From assembly GCA_910584195.1 (NCBI GenBank), contig CAJTYV010000011.1, positions 4,255 to 68,254 on the forward strand: a DNA stretch of 64,000 nucleotides, given 5' to 3'. The notes under the pieces are model-generated. The model searched no databases, had not been told where the DNA came from, and saw nothing but the letters and a program-made list of their open reading frames with translations. Of this stretch, positions 51,692 to 60,821 are shown piece by piece; position 1 is the stretch's first letter, and each line of letters opens with the position of its first letter. The translations under genes were made by a program, and so were the position numbers. Source of the stretch: an uncultured Ruminococcus sp. (GTDB lineage Bacteria; Bacillota; Clostridia; Oscillospirales; Ruminococcaceae).

Positions 51692-52978
51692 TTAGTTATT
51701 TGAAGCGTTCATTTCGTCTAAGGTGACAGTTGCTGTCATTTCCTCTCCGTTTCTTATAAATGTCAGCTCTATTTCATCGCCTGCGGAGTGAAGATTTTTC
51801 TGGGCGGTAAGTTCTTCGGAGGTTGTAACCTCAGTGCCGTCAACAGCCGTAATGATGTCGCCTTTTTTCAGACCTGCCTTTGCAGCGGCGCTGTTCTCGG
51901 TAACGTCTACTACATACACTCCCATGGGCATATTGTACATCTGAGAAATGGTTTCCGTCACAGCCTGACAGCTTATGCCAAGCTGAGGTTTTCCAGTAAC
52001 ATAGCCGAAGTTCATAATGTCGTCCACGATCTTTGAAACCTCGTCAGAGGGGATAGCAAAGCCTATGCCCTCAATTGACGCTTCTCCATAGTAGGAACTT
52101 GACATTTTTGACGAGTTGATTCCTATTACCTGACCATATTTATTTATAAGAGGACCTCCTGAGTTGCCTGAGTTAATTGCGGCGTCTGTCTGAATAAGAT
52201 TCATAGACTTGTCGTTGATCGTTATGTTTCTGTTAAGTCCGGACACACAGCCCCTTGTAACTGTATTCATAAGGTCGAAACCGAGAGGATTTCCGATTGC
52301 GATCACGGTTTCTCCAAGCTTCAGATCATCGCTGCTGCCGAATTCCGCTGCTGTAAGATTTTTTTCGTCAACCTTAAGAACCGCAAGATCGCAGTCTGTA
52401 TCATAGCCGATAACCTCTGCTTCGTAGGTATCTTCTCCGAGAAGAACTTTTATAGCGGATGCAAGTCCGTATCCGTTTTGACTGTCGTATATAACGTGAG
52501 CGTTTGTGACTATGTAGCCGTCCTCTGTAATTATAACGCCTGTGCCTGTTCCGACAGGCTCCTGCTGAACTTGTTCGTTTCCGAAGTCAAATCCAAAGCC
52601 AAAAAATCCGTTTCTTCCGTTTTTTTGCTGTTCGGGCATTGAGAAGGTGGATTCTATACCAACAACAGACGGCATGACTTTTTCAACTATTTCTTCGCCT
52701 GACAGGACGTCTCCGTCAGATTGAGCAGTTTTAAGCATGCTGACCGTTTCGGCAGAGATATTATTTTCAGAATTAAAATTGTTTTCGGAAGTTACTGAAT
52801 TTTTCGGCGTTTCCGCAAACTGACGATAAACGCCGATAGAACCGGCTGAAACAATGGTCATAGCCATAAGAGATGCGGCGATTTTCAGTGCGATGCGCTT
52901 TTTCGGCTTTTTTGGGGAGGAAGTATTTGCTCCGTTGGCTTCTTCGATTTCTTCAATATTAAAATTATATTCATTCAT
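51692..52978 (-). CDS. HtrA/DegP-like membrane serine protease with PDZ domain
   Basis: 428 residues from the ATG after AAAGGAAC; a slightly longer reading exists. A cytoplasmic N-terminus and one membrane helix (about 29-50) lead to a trypsin-like domain: H in VTNAHVIYD, D in DCDLAVLKVDE, S in NSGNSGGPLIN. One C-terminal PDZ follows (AAAKAGLKKGDIITAVDGTEV). It degrades or refolds damaged exported proteins. Upstream lies the ECF sigma pair, which may control it as part of an envelope response; that is inference. Confidence 0.95.
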   Translation of the reverse strand: MNEYNFNIEEIEEANGANTSSPKKPKKRIALKIAASLMAMTIVSAGSIGVYRQFAETPKNSVTSENNFNSENNISAETVSMLKTAQSDGDVLSGEEIVEKVMPSVVGIESTFSMPEQQKNGRNGFFGFGFDFGNEQVQQEPVGTGTGVIITEDGYIVTNAHVIYDSQNGYGLASAIKVLLGEDTYEAEVIGYDTDCDLAVLKVDEKNLTAAEFGSSDDLKLGETVIAIGNPLGFDLMNTVTRGCVSGLNRNITINDKSMNLIQTDAAINSGNSGGPLINKYGQVIGINSSKMSSSYYGEASIEGIGFAIPSDEVSKIVDDIMNFGYVTGKPQLGISCQAVTETISQMYNMPMGVYVVDVTENSAAAKAGLKKGDIITAVDGTEVTTSEELTAQKNLHSAGDEIELTFIRNGEEMTATVTLDEMNASNN

Positions 52979-53376
52979 TATAATCACGTTCCTTTTCATT
53001 TTTCGGAAGAACCTTTGTTCTTCTGTTGTGATTATATTATAGTTTCGTAATGTGAAATTAAATTGCTCTGTTTGTAAAAGTATATAAAATAATTTGTGAC
53101 GCTTTTTTCACCTGAATGTCTGAATTGTGAAAAAATGTGATAATCTGTTGGGAATAAAAAGCAGCCAAGCTTTTAGCCGACTGTTTGCTGCCTAAAATAA
53201 ACAGCGGATAATATTCTTTTTTATTTTTTCAGTCAATTTTATGTGCTGAATCGCCCCGAAAAATTTATTTGAAAATTTTTTCGACAAATATGTGACACTT
53301 TGCATAGGTGACTTGAATGTTGTTTATGAAAGCAAAAATTCCATGGAATACTTTCGATTATTTAAGGAGGACAGCT
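52979..53376. other. Divergent control region, htrA and ECF sigma genes
   Basis: AT-rich. TGTGAC-CTTT motifs at 53095 and 53291 (GTGACGCTTT and GTGACACTTT), each followed about 10 to 17 bases later by TGAATGT, are candidate sites for the ECF factor. No coding sequence seen. Confidence 0.55.
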
Positions 53377-53943
53377 ATGACCGGAAATGAGTACTGTGCA
53401 TTACACAGGAGAGCGCCTGATGAAGCGTATGACGCGCTCTTTGAATGCTACTGCGACTACGTTCACGCTATAGTTTACAATAAACTCAGGAGCGTTGCTT
53501 CACGTGAGGATATAGAGGAGTGTGTGTGCGATATATTCGCCGATATTTTCTTCAAATACGATGTGAACGGTGGGTTTGACGGCGATATGAAGGGCTACAT
53601 CGGGACTGTCGCAAAGCGGAGGGCTATCAACGCCTATCGCAGCCTTACTGCGAGAGCAGGACATTTTTCCGGGGAAACGGACGACTACCTTGAAAGTGTC
53701 AGCTCCGGATTGGATATTGAAGCCGACCATGATAAAGAAGAGACAAGGACTGTTCTGATAAGCAAGATAAATGAGCTTGGCGAGCCTGATTCCACTATTA
53801 TCCTTCAAAAATACTACTACGACCGTTCTTCAAATGAGATTGCGAAGCTGCTGTCAATGAAAGCTTCGGCAGTGCGTATGCGTGCGTCAAGAGCGCTCGA
53901 AAAGCTAAAAAAATCACTGGCTGCTGCCGGTATCACATTATAA
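53377..53943 (+). CDS. ECF-type RNA polymerase sigma factor
   Basis: 188 residues from the ATG after AAGGAGG. Region 2 (about 20-85, YDALFECYCDYVHAIVYNKL, EDIEECVCDIFADIF) and region 4 (about 130-180, KYYYDRSSNEIAKLLSMKASAVRMRASRALEKL) are present with the usual linker. It probably directs a small envelope regulon. The gene directly after it codes a membrane protein in the position of an anti-sigma factor. Promoter elements resembling GTGAC boxes lie upstream and could be its own target. Confidence 0.92.
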   Translation: MTGNEYCALHRRAPDEAYDALFECYCDYVHAIVYNKLRSVASREDIEECVCDIFADIFFKYDVNGGFDGDMKGYIGTVAKRRAINAYRSLTARAGHFSGETDDYLESVSSGLDIEADHDKEETRTVLISKINELGEPDSTIILQKYYYDRSSNEIAKLLSMKASAVRMRASRALEKLKKSLAAAGITL

Positions 53944-53955
53944 GGAGTGGTTACT

Positions 53956-55341
53956 ATGAAAGAGAATCGTGAATTTGATATGCTTGAAAATGCGAACGAT
54001 AACGAAGTAGAATTCCTTGCAAAGATCCCGGTGCTGACAAAGAAAGAAAAAGAGAGAATGTTGAAAATGAGTAAAAACAAGCTGAATAAAATGAACAGAG
54101 AAAGTAATATAGAAAAACAGGTAAGCGGCGTTGAGCAGTACAAACGTCCGAGGTGGTACACATTTGCTTCTGCTGCAGCCAGTGTAGTTCTCGTTGCAGG
54201 TATTGCCGGTACAGCGATATTCTTGCACAGAAGCGATCTGACACCTGAAGTGACGGATAATGCGCCGGACTCAGCCGTTGTGGAGGAACTGTTCGATAAG
54301 ATCAACGAACTCAATCTTATCTGTTCCGGAGGCGGTGTAGAAGTTGACGAGAGCACACCTGGGAATTATGAAGTTTTGTATGATGAAACCAGAAATGCCG
54401 TATATTATCCCGTCACTGACGCACGCTTCAAAACAGTTGAAGATGTTCAGGACTACTTTAAGCAGTATGTTGCTGATCCGCTCGAAACTTCCAAGTATCA
54501 TTCGTACTTCGTTGATGTTTTTTCTTCGCCGCTGTTTAAAACTGATGAGAATACCGATTCGTTCTATTTCAAGAAAAATGATGATGCTGAGATGATAGCG
54601 GTCAATATCGAACTTGAAAAAAACGATGACGGCGTTGTCCCGGTCGATATAAAGCTCGCAGATGAGGCTGAGATAAAGGACATTTATGAAAAAGGATACG
54701 ATTTTTCCGTTCCTGCAACGGTAGGCGATACTTCCGGCACGATTCACGGCAGGATAGTTCTCGAAGGCGGAAAGTGGAAAATGAGCGAGTATACTGTAGA
54801 TTTTCTGTCGGACGAGGAGAATAAAGAGAGCGGTACAGATAATTTGGCTGCGTATTCCGCTCTGTCAAATCTCGTGGAATTTGATAAAATAATCAACGCC
54901 GGAAAAGTATCGGTAGACGAGGACGACGTTAAGGAAGTCTCCATTGGAGACGGGTATCGCTCATATTATCGTGTAACTGACGAGCGATTCAAGAAAATAA
55001 ACGATGTAAAGGAATATTTATCCGATTCGTTTACTAAATCGTTCTTAAACGAAAACAGCTATTACATTTGGGATGGTAATTCCTCTGTTTTCAAGGAGAT
55101 AGACGGTAAGCTCTATTATACTTTAGCAGGAAAAGTAGAATGGTTATACTTTTTTGGCAGTCCGAGCATAGAGAACGAGACTGATGACAGCTTCCAAATA
55201 TCTGCCGACAGCCACGGTTTTTATACCGTGTATATTGATAAGGTCAAGATATCCTGCGTAAAGGAGGACGGCAAGTGGAAGATCGACAAGTATGAAGTTA
55301 CTGAGCTTTCCGAAGAACTCGATGATAGAAGCGAGTTTTAA
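53956..55341 (+). CDS. Putative anti-sigma factor, single-pass, with two similar outer domains
   Basis: 461 residues from the ATG after AAGGAG. A cytoplasmic N-terminus (about 1-62) could bind the sigma factor, with a membrane helix at about 65-85. The outside part has two related blocks: NAVYYPVTDARFKTVEDVQDYF near 140 and RSYYRVTDERFKKINDVKEYL near 340. Both later end in ...GKWKxxxYxV. The pattern recalls IseA-type endopeptidase-inhibitor domains, but I am unsure. It is 12 bases after the sigma gene and ends before a terminator. Confidence 0.75.
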   Translation: MKENREFDMLENANDNEVEFLAKIPVLTKKEKERMLKMSKNKLNKMNRESNIEKQVSGVEQYKRPRWYTFASAAASVVLVAGIAGTAIFLHRSDLTPEVTDNAPDSAVVEELFDKINELNLICSGGGVEVDESTPGNYEVLYDETRNAVYYPVTDARFKTVEDVQDYFKQYVADPLETSKYHSYFVDVFSSPLFKTDENTDSFYFKKNDDAEMIAVNIELEKNDDGVVPVDIKLADEAEIKDIYEKGYDFSVPATVGDTSGTIHGRIVLEGGKWKMSEYTVDFLSDEENKESGTDNLAAYSALSNLVEFDKIINAGKVSVDEDDVKEVSIGDGYRSYYRVTDERFKKINDVKEYLSDSFTKSFLNENSYYIWDGNSSVFKEIDGKLYYTLAGKVEWLYFFGSPSIENETDDSFQISADSHGFYTVYIDKVKISCVKEDGKWKIDKYEVTELSEELDDRSEF

Positions 55342-55416
55342 AATTTACAGCTCCGGCATAATCACAATTGATATGAAGCTTCGGCAATGCTAAGATCGTA
55401 TAAAGCAGAGCTTTGA

Positions 55417-55450
55417 AAAACCCCGATTTTACTGATGAGATCGGGGTTTT
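55417..55450 (+). terminator. Terminator after the anti-sigma gene
   Basis: AAAACCCCGAT and ATCGGGGTTTT around a 12-base loop. Confidence 0.88.
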
Positions 55451-55514
55451 AAACAAACTGAACGGCAGAGGTCATATTAAACTCTGCCGTTTTTGTTGTA
55501 TTATCATTATGTTG

Positions 55515-56699
55515 TTATGAGCCGGGAAAATAGTCGTTCGTATCGGAGGACATATTTTTTCCCTCAAGCCGATAAGCAATAAATTCCTGGAGAAGAGAGT
55601 AGAGAACTGCAAATACGGGTACTCCCAATATCATGCCTGCAAAGCCGAAAAGTCCGCCGCCGACAAGTATGGAGAAAAGCACCCAAAACGCTGAAATTCC
55701 GGTAGATTGTCCGAGAATTTTAGGACCTATGACATTTCCGTCAAGCTGTTGTATAACGAGTATCAGAATAAGAAACGGTATTACCTGTTTTGGCGAAGCC
55801 ACTAAAAGAAGAAATGCGCTTGGTATTGCACCGATAAACGGACCGAAAAACGGAATAACATTTGTAACTCCGACAATAACAGAGATGAGAACGACAAAAT
55901 CAAGCTTCATAACCGTCATGCTGATGAAGCAAAGACATCCGATTATAATGGAGTCAATTATTTTTCCCGAAATAAAGCCGCTTATCGAAGTATTTGTCTG
56001 CGCGCATATTCTGAAAAAGGTTTTTGATGCTCTTGAAGGCAGAATAGCGCATGAGAATTTTTTCATCTGAGCCTGAAAGTGTTCCTTGCCGTAAAGAAAA
56101 TAAACCGCTACAATAATTCCTATCAAAAAATCCTTGATAGCCACAATAAAGCTGAGTGTGCTGTCGGTTATTTTGACCATAATATCGCCGATTTTAGGAA
56201 CAATATTATTAATGAACTCCATTATGGTTTTTTCGATGTTGTTTATTTGTTTGTTGACTTCGGTGAGAAGCTCAGGATATTTAACAAGAATTGAATCGAT
56301 CCATTTTTTGAAGTTGCTTAAATAAGTGCCGATATTGTCAATAATGCTTGTAATACTTTCGAAAACCTGCGGCAGAATAATTGACGCTAAAGCCGCAATA
56401 GCAGCAAGAAACAACAGCATAGCAAGGCTGAGCGATATTATACGATTCAGTTTGAAATGCGGCTTGTTTTTTTCAGTCAGTTTTTTCAGCCTTTTTTCAA
56501 ACCATTTCATAATAGGATTAACGAGATACGCAATGACCAGTCCCCAAGTTATCGGAGCTATAATGGAAAGGAACTTTTTTACAAAGTCACCCAGTCCCGT
56601 AAAATTGAACAGGAGCGCGTATATTACAAGGCATGCCGCAAAGGTCAGCACAGTATATACAGAAATAGTGGTGTATTTGGTATTCCAGTTTATTTTCAT
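55515..56699 (-). CDS. AI-2E family transporter (PerM/YtvI type)
   Basis: 394 residues with about eight membrane helices. The two N-terminal helices are followed by a large extracellular helical segment (about 110-190), then FIxGKIIDSIIIGCLCFI and ISVIVGVTNVIPFFGPFIGAIPSAF and GQSTGISAFWVLFSILVGGGLFGFAGMILGVP, all family marks. Members export various solutes or move sodium and protons; the cargo is not clear here. Alone on its strand, divergent from queD. Confidence 0.9.
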   Translation of the reverse strand: MKINWNTKYTTISVYTVLTFAACLVIYALLFNFTGLGDFVKKFLSIIAPITWGLVIAYLVNPIMKWFEKRLKKLTEKNKPHFKLNRIISLSLAMLLFLAAIAALASIILPQVFESITSIIDNIGTYLSNFKKWIDSILVKYPELLTEVNKQINNIEKTIMEFINNIVPKIGDIMVKITDSTLSFIVAIKDFLIGIIVAVYFLYGKEHFQAQMKKFSCAILPSRASKTFFRICAQTNTSISGFISGKIIDSIIIGCLCFISMTVMKLDFVVLISVIVGVTNVIPFFGPFIGAIPSAFLLLVASPKQVIPFLILILVIQQLDGNVIGPKILGQSTGISAFWVLFSILVGGGLFGFAGMILGVPVFAVLYSLLQEFIAYRLEGKNMSSDTNDYFPGS

Positions 56700-56795
56700 T
56701 TGTTCACTCCTTGGCTTCTGTCTTGCAGACCAAAATTAATATACAAATATTATATCATTTTTCCAAAGCGAATGCAAGTTAATTTAAAAAATTTC

Positions 56796-56824
56796 TTGCA
56801 ATTATCACGAAGCTGTGATATAAT
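56796..56824 (+). promoter_or_regulatory. Promoter for the preQ1 operon
   Basis: TTGCAA, 17 bases, TATAAT. A small hairpin AAACGA/TCGTTT (56846-56863) lies in the leader; it does not match the preQ1-I riboswitch pattern. Confidence 0.75.
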
Positions 56825-56879
56825 AATAACAAGATATGAGAAATAAAACGAATAAGGTCGTTTGTCAGGGAGATAGAAT

Positions 56880-57299
56880 ATGTATTATCTGAAAACATCA
56901 GCCGCTTTTGATTCGGCGCATTTTCTTAAAGGATACGAGGGCAAATGCGCCAATATCCACGGTCATCGCTGGACGATCGAGGTCAGTATAAAAGGCGGAG
57001 ATCTTCAAGATGACGGTACGAAGCGCGGTATGCTTATTGATTTCGGCGATTTAAAGAAAAAAGTCCGCTGTCTTGCAGACAGCTTCGACCATGCCCTTAT
57101 TTACGAAAAGGACAGCCTGAAGACTGCAACCGCCGAGGCTCTTAGCAGCGAGGGGTTCACTTTAATAGAAGTACCGTTCAGACCTACTGCAGAGAATTTT
57201 GCCCGTCACTTTTATGAAATGCTGTCCCTTGACGGATTGCCGGCATGTTCGGTGACCGTTTACGAAACTCCCGATAACTGCGCGGTTTACGAGGCGTAA
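56880..57299 (+). CDS. queD: 6-carboxytetrahydropterin synthase QueD
   Basis: 139 residues. Zinc ligands H14, H27 and H29 (DSAHFLKGYEGKC and IHGHRW), catalytic C23, and a late His in DHALIY. It turns dihydroneopterin triphosphate into carboxytetrahydropterin. It heads the preQ1 operon. A 100-base gap with an inverted repeat (CAATTC-GGCGGA facing TCCGCC-GAATTG) separates it from queE. Confidence 0.95.
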   Translation: MYYLKTSAAFDSAHFLKGYEGKCANIHGHRWTIEVSIKGGDLQDDGTKRGMLIDFGDLKKKVRCLADSFDHALIYEKDSLKTATAEALSSEGFTLIEVPFRPTAENFARHFYEMLSLDGLPACSVTVYETPDNCAVYEA

Positions 57300-57401
57300 A
57301 AAATGCGGAAAACAGGAATTTTAGAGTGCGTTTTACAATTCGGCGGATATTTGGAGTATCTCCGCCTGAATTGCAGACAGTAATTATCAGAGAGGTATAA
57401 T

Positions 57402-58064
57402 ATGAAATATCCCATAGCGGAAAAATTTGTAAGCATAAACGGCGAGGGAACAAAGGCAGGAGAGCTTGCTGTATTTATACGCTTTAGCAAATGCAATCTG
57501 AACTGCACTTACTGCGATACGAAGTGGGCGAATGCCGATGAATGTGACGCAGAGATGCTTTCTCCGGAACAGATTGCAGGATATGTTTACGGAACAGGTA
57601 TTAAAAACGTTACGCTGACAGGCGGTGAGCCGCTTTTGCAGAAAGGACTTTATGCCATTATAGAAATGCTTGCGGAACAGGGAAACAAAGTTGAAATAGA
57701 AACTAACGGCAGTATTTCAATTGCCGAATTTTGTGGAAAAAAGCATCGTCCTTGTTTTACTCTTGATTATAAGCTGCCCGGCAGCGGCATGGAATCGGCA
57801 ATGGAGCTTGGAAATTACAATTATCTGAAATCAGATGATACGGTAAAATTTGTCTCGGGAAGTCTTTCAGATCTTGAACGCGCAGTTGAAATTATTGAAA
57901 AATACGAGCTTACAAAAAAATGCAGCGTGTACATAAGTCCTGTATTCGGCAGTATAGATCCTGCCGATATTGTGGAATTCATGAAAAACAAACGTCTTAA
58001 CGGTGTGAAACTGCAATTGCAGCTTCACAAATTTATTTGGGATCCCGAGGAAAGAGGCGTATAA
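57402..58064 (+). CDS. queE: 7-carboxy-7-deazaguanine synthase QueE
   Basis: 220 residues. Radical SAM cluster motif CNLNCTYC (C31, C35, C38), GEGTKAG near the N-terminus, and TGGEPLLQ. It contracts carboxytetrahydropterin to 7-carboxy-7-deazaguanine. GAGAGGTA precedes the ATG. Its stop lies one base before folE. Confidence 0.95.
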   Translation: MKYPIAEKFVSINGEGTKAGELAVFIRFSKCNLNCTYCDTKWANADECDAEMLSPEQIAGYVYGTGIKNVTLTGGEPLLQKGLYAIIEMLAEQGNKVEIETNGSISIAEFCGKKHRPCFTLDYKLPGSGMESAMELGNYNYLKSDDTVKFVSGSLSDLERAVEIIEKYELTKKCSVYISPVFGSIDPADIVEFMKNKRLNGVKLQLQLHKFIWDPEERGV

Positions 58065-58065
58065 T

Positions 58066-58626
58066 ATGGATAAGGAAAAAATCGAATATCACATACGGGG
58101 ACTTATTGAAGCTATAGGCGAAGATCCATGCCGGGAGGGTCTTGCCGAAACTCCGAAGCGTGTGGCGTCCATGCTTGAAGAGGTTCTTGCGGGGACTGCA
58201 TATTCCAATCATGAAATTGCCGAAATGTTCGGTAAAACTTTTACATCCGAGCAGTCGGACGCAGAAGAAGCGGTCGTAATGAAAGATATAACGGTTTTTA
58301 GCTACTGCGAGCATCATCTTGCGCTTATGTACGATATGACGGTAAACGTTGCGTATATTCCGAGAGGAAGAGTTCTTGGTTTAAGCAAAATTGCAAGGAT
58401 ATGCGATATGGCGGCAAAGCGGCTTCAATTGCAGGAACGTCTCGGGCGCGATATAGCGGAGATAATCTCAGAGGCAGCCGGTTCTCCTGATGTGGGAGTG
58501 AAAATACTTGGCTCTCACAGCTGTATGACGGCTCGCGGAATACGGAATGCATCTGCCCGTACAGAAACAAGAACTTATACGGGCGAGTTTAAAAATAACC
58601 GCTATCTGCAAAAATTACTCGATTGA
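58066..58626 (+). CDS. folE: GTP cyclohydrolase I
   Basis: 186 residues. Zinc ligands in YCEHHLALMYD and in SHSCMTARGI, plus DPCREGLAETPKRVA at the start. It makes dihydroneopterin triphosphate from GTP, the common precursor for folate and queuosine. Placed inside the que operon it is probably dedicated to preQ1. Confidence 0.96.
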   Translation: MDKEKIEYHIRGLIEAIGEDPCREGLAETPKRVASMLEEVLAGTAYSNHEIAEMFGKTFTSEQSDAEEAVVMKDITVFSYCEHHLALMYDMTVNVAYIPRGRVLGLSKIARICDMAAKRLQLQERLGRDIAEIISEAAGSPDVGVKILGSHSCMTARGIRNASARTETRTYTGEFKNNRYLQKLLD

Positions 58627-58634
58627 GGTGAATT

Positions 58635-59318
58635 ATGAAAGCATTGGTTTTGTTCAGCGGAGGAGTAGACAGCGCGACCTGTCTTGGAATTGCCGTAAAG
58701 GAATACGGTGCGGAGAATGTTATAGCGCTTTCAATTTATTACGGTCAGAAGCATGATAAGGAAATACAGGCGGCGCGAAAAATTGCGGAATATTACGGCG
58801 TGACGCTGAAAACGCTTGATTTAACTCTTATTTTCAAGGATTCTGAATGCTCGCTGCTTGTCGGTTCAGGTGCGGAAATTCCGCAGGAAAGCTATGCCGA
58901 ACAACTTGAAAAGACCGGCGGAAAGCCTGTTTCAACGTATGTTCCGTTCAGAAACGGATTGTTTATTTCTTCGGCGGCAAGCGTCGCTTTGTCCAATGAC
59001 TGCGGAGTTATCTATTACGGAGCGCACAGCGATGATGCGGCAGGCAATGCGTATCCCGATTGTTCGGCAGCATTTAACAATGCTATGAACGATGCGGTAT
59101 ATATCGGCAGCGGAGAGCAGCTTAAAATAGCAGCGCCGTTCGTTGAGCTTACCAAAGCCGACATCGTGAAAATGGGACTTGAACTGGGCGTACCATATGA
59201 GCTGACATGGAGCTGTTATGAGGGCGGAGAAAAGCCGTGCGGCGTGTGCGGAACCTGCCGAGACAGAATGGCGGCATTCGAGGCTAACGGAGTAAATGAT
59301 CCATTATTAATGGGATAA
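58635..59318 (+). CDS. queC: 7-cyano-7-deazaguanine synthase QueC
   Basis: 227 residues. ATP loop SGGVDS (8-13), and C-terminal zinc cysteines in [20 protein letters not shown]. It converts the carboxylate to the nitrile preQ0 in two ATP-using steps. AGGTG precedes the ATG, and the spacing to queF is 11 bases. Confidence 0.97.
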   Translation: MKALVLFSGGVDSATCLGIAVKEYGAENVIALSIYYGQKHDKEIQAARKIAEYYGVTLKTLDLTLIFKDSECSLLVGSGAEIPQESYAEQLEKTGGKPVSTYVPFRNGLFISSAASVALSNDCGVIYYGAHSDDAAGNAYPDCSAAFNNAMNDAVYIGSGEQLKIAAPFVELTKADIVKMGLELGVPYELTWSCYEGGEKPCGVCGTCRDRMAAFEANGVNDPLLMG

Positions 59319-59329
59319 GGAGAATAAAA

Positions 59330-59827
59330 ATGTCAGGCATAATTGAGAATGAAAAAGGAAATCTCACGCTTTTGGGAAATAAGAATACAAAATATCGTTC
59401 CGATTACAGTCCCGAGGTACTGGAGACTTTTGACAACAAGCACCCCGACAGGGATTATTTTGTAAAGTTCAACTGTCCCGAGTTTACAAGCCTTTGTCCT
59501 ATTACGGGACAGCCGGATTTTGCGACTATCTACATATCATACGTTCCCGATATAAAAATGGTGGAGAGCAAGTCGCTTAAACTGTACCTTTTCAGTTTCA
59601 GAGATCACGGCGATTTTCATGAGGACTGCGTAAATATCATCATGAACGACCTTATCGAATTAATGAATCCGAAATACATAGAAGTGTGGGGAAAATTCCT
59701 GCCGCGCGGAGGTATATCAATTGACCCTTACTGCAACTACGGCAGACCCGGTACGAAATGGGAGCAGGTGGCATGGGATAGATTGTCGCACCATGACTTA
59801 TATCCTGAATCTGTAAACAACAGATAA
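59330..59827 (+). CDS. queF: NADPH-dependent 7-cyano-7-deazaguanine reductase QueF
   Basis: 165 residues, the single-domain form. Catalytic C56 in [12 protein letters not shown] and D63; [16 protein letters not shown] holds the substrate-binding region. It reduces preQ0 to preQ1 for tRNA insertion. It is the last pathway gene of this operon. Confidence 0.96.
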   Translation: MSGIIENEKGNLTLLGNKNTKYRSDYSPEVLETFDNKHPDRDYFVKFNCPEFTSLCPITGQPDFATIYISYVPDIKMVESKSLKLYLFSFRDHGDFHEDCVNIIMNDLIELMNPKYIEVWGKFLPRGGISIDPYCNYGRPGTKWEQVAWDRLSHHDLYPESVNNR

Positions 59828-59858
59828 CGAATAAAATATGCTCCTCGGCATAAAATAA

Positions 59859-59879
59859 CTCTGTACAATTTGTACAGAG
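59859..59879. promoter_or_regulatory. Inverted repeat overlapping a ribosome-binding site
   Basis: CTCTGTACAA, one base, TTGTACAGAG: ten perfect pairs. The right half runs into AGAGGAGG of the following small gene, so a folded RNA or a bound protein could block its translation. No T-run follows, so it is not a terminator. Confidence 0.65.
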
Positions 59880-59888
59880 GAGGAAGTT

Positions 59889-60068
59889 ATGGATAAATTT
59901 GATATGCCTGTAGGTCTTGGAATGGCATTGGCGATGAATCCTGAAGCAATGCAAAAGTTTGCTATGCTGCCCGATGAAAAAAAGTGGCAGGTGGTAAGCG
60001 GTACTCATGCCGTTGAATCGCGTGATGAAATGAGACAATATGTCGAAAATATTATAACCGCATACTGA
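59889..60068 (+). CDS. Small protein of unknown function after queF
   Basis: 59 residues, MDKFDMPVGLGMALAMNPEA then a helix-rich acidic part ending YVENIITAY. No signal peptide or family recognised. A strong AGGAGG site and conventional codons argue that it is real. It lies 61 bases after queF behind the inverted repeat and is closed by a terminator. Confidence 0.75.
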   Translation: MDKFDMPVGLGMALAMNPEAMQKFAMLPDEKKWQVVSGTHAVESRDEMRQYVENIITAY

Positions 60069-60081
60069 TTCAATAAGAATA

Positions 60082-60114
60082 AAAACGTCCCCGATAAGCA
60101 GTCGGGGGCGTTTT
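60082..60114. terminator. Bidirectional terminator after the 59-residue gene
   Basis: AAAACGTCCCCGA and TCGGGGGCGTTTT (one G-T pair) around seven bases, with runs on both sides. Confidence 0.88.
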
Positions 60115-60116
60115 AC

Positions 60117-60821
60117 TTATAGTCCCTGCATTCTTTCAGGTTCATCATGGGCGTGTTCGTAGTCGTATTCGGGAGTAGTTTTATGAACCGGAAAAGTGTC
60201 CCGTGAATTAAGGTCGACATCGCTCATTGTATCAGAGCTTGTTTTAATGATACGTTCGTAATTTTGCTGATATTCGTCCTTTATTTCACGTTGTTTTTTA
60301 TCGAATTCCTGATTTATTCGCCGTTCGTTAAAGTGCGGAAATCCGCTCTGTGTTTCTAAATATGCGTACTGCTTATTTGAACGTATTGTAATAATACATA
60401 ACGCCGCCGATAATATTGTCAGTAATCTGTTAAAGCTCAGATCTGTTGTCATCATGCCTAAAATCAGATCAAGGAAAGTTACCGACACAATATTGAATAT
60501 GGCGCTGATGACCTGAAATATAAGTGCGTACAAAGCATAGCTGTTCTTGTGCTTATAGCAGGAAAGTATTCCGAAAACGACAATCCCTGATTTCAGGATA
60601 AAAGTATCGAAAATTACTCCGGCGGCGTTTATTTCAGGCATCATTATTCCTGCAATCAAGCATATCAAGGCATAAGGCAGATAAATAGCTGCATATACTA
60701 TAGTGACCCTGTTGTAGATCTTGGTGATACGGCGCATTGCGGTGTTGTTTTTAGCTATTTCATCCAATTTTGTCACTTCTTTCTGCAATTGTGCATAATA
60801 TGTTATATCCGTTCGGGACAT
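60117..60821 (-). CDS. Membrane protein of unknown function with a helical tail
   Basis: 234 residues. An N-terminal soluble helix (about 5-30), four predicted membrane helices (about 37-58, 65-85, 92-115, 125-145), then a charged, Gln/Glu-rich cytoplasmic tail. No family recognised. Its start touches the stop of the phosphodiesterase gene, so the two are cotranscribed. Confidence 0.75.
   Translation of the reverse strand: MSRTDITYYAQLQKEVTKLDEIAKNNTAMRRITKIYNRVTIVYAAIYLPYALICLIAGIMMPEINAAGVIFDTFILKSGIVVFGILSCYKHKNSYALYALIFQVISAIFNIVSVTFLDLILGMMTTDLSFNRLLTILSAALCIITIRSNKQYAYLETQSGFPHFNERRINQEFDKKQREIKDEYQQNYERIIKTSSDTMSDVDLNSRDTFPVHKTTPEYDYEHAHDEPERMQGL

Noticed and set aside
53160-53205. 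GCAGCC...GCTGCC stem as a terminator
   Set aside because: Only about five contiguous pairs around a long loop and no T-run in the needed direction.
56825-56879. Possible preQ1 riboswitch before queD
   Set aside because: The leader is only about 50 bases with a 6-bp hairpin and lacks the preQ1-I core pattern; no pseudoknot partner seen.
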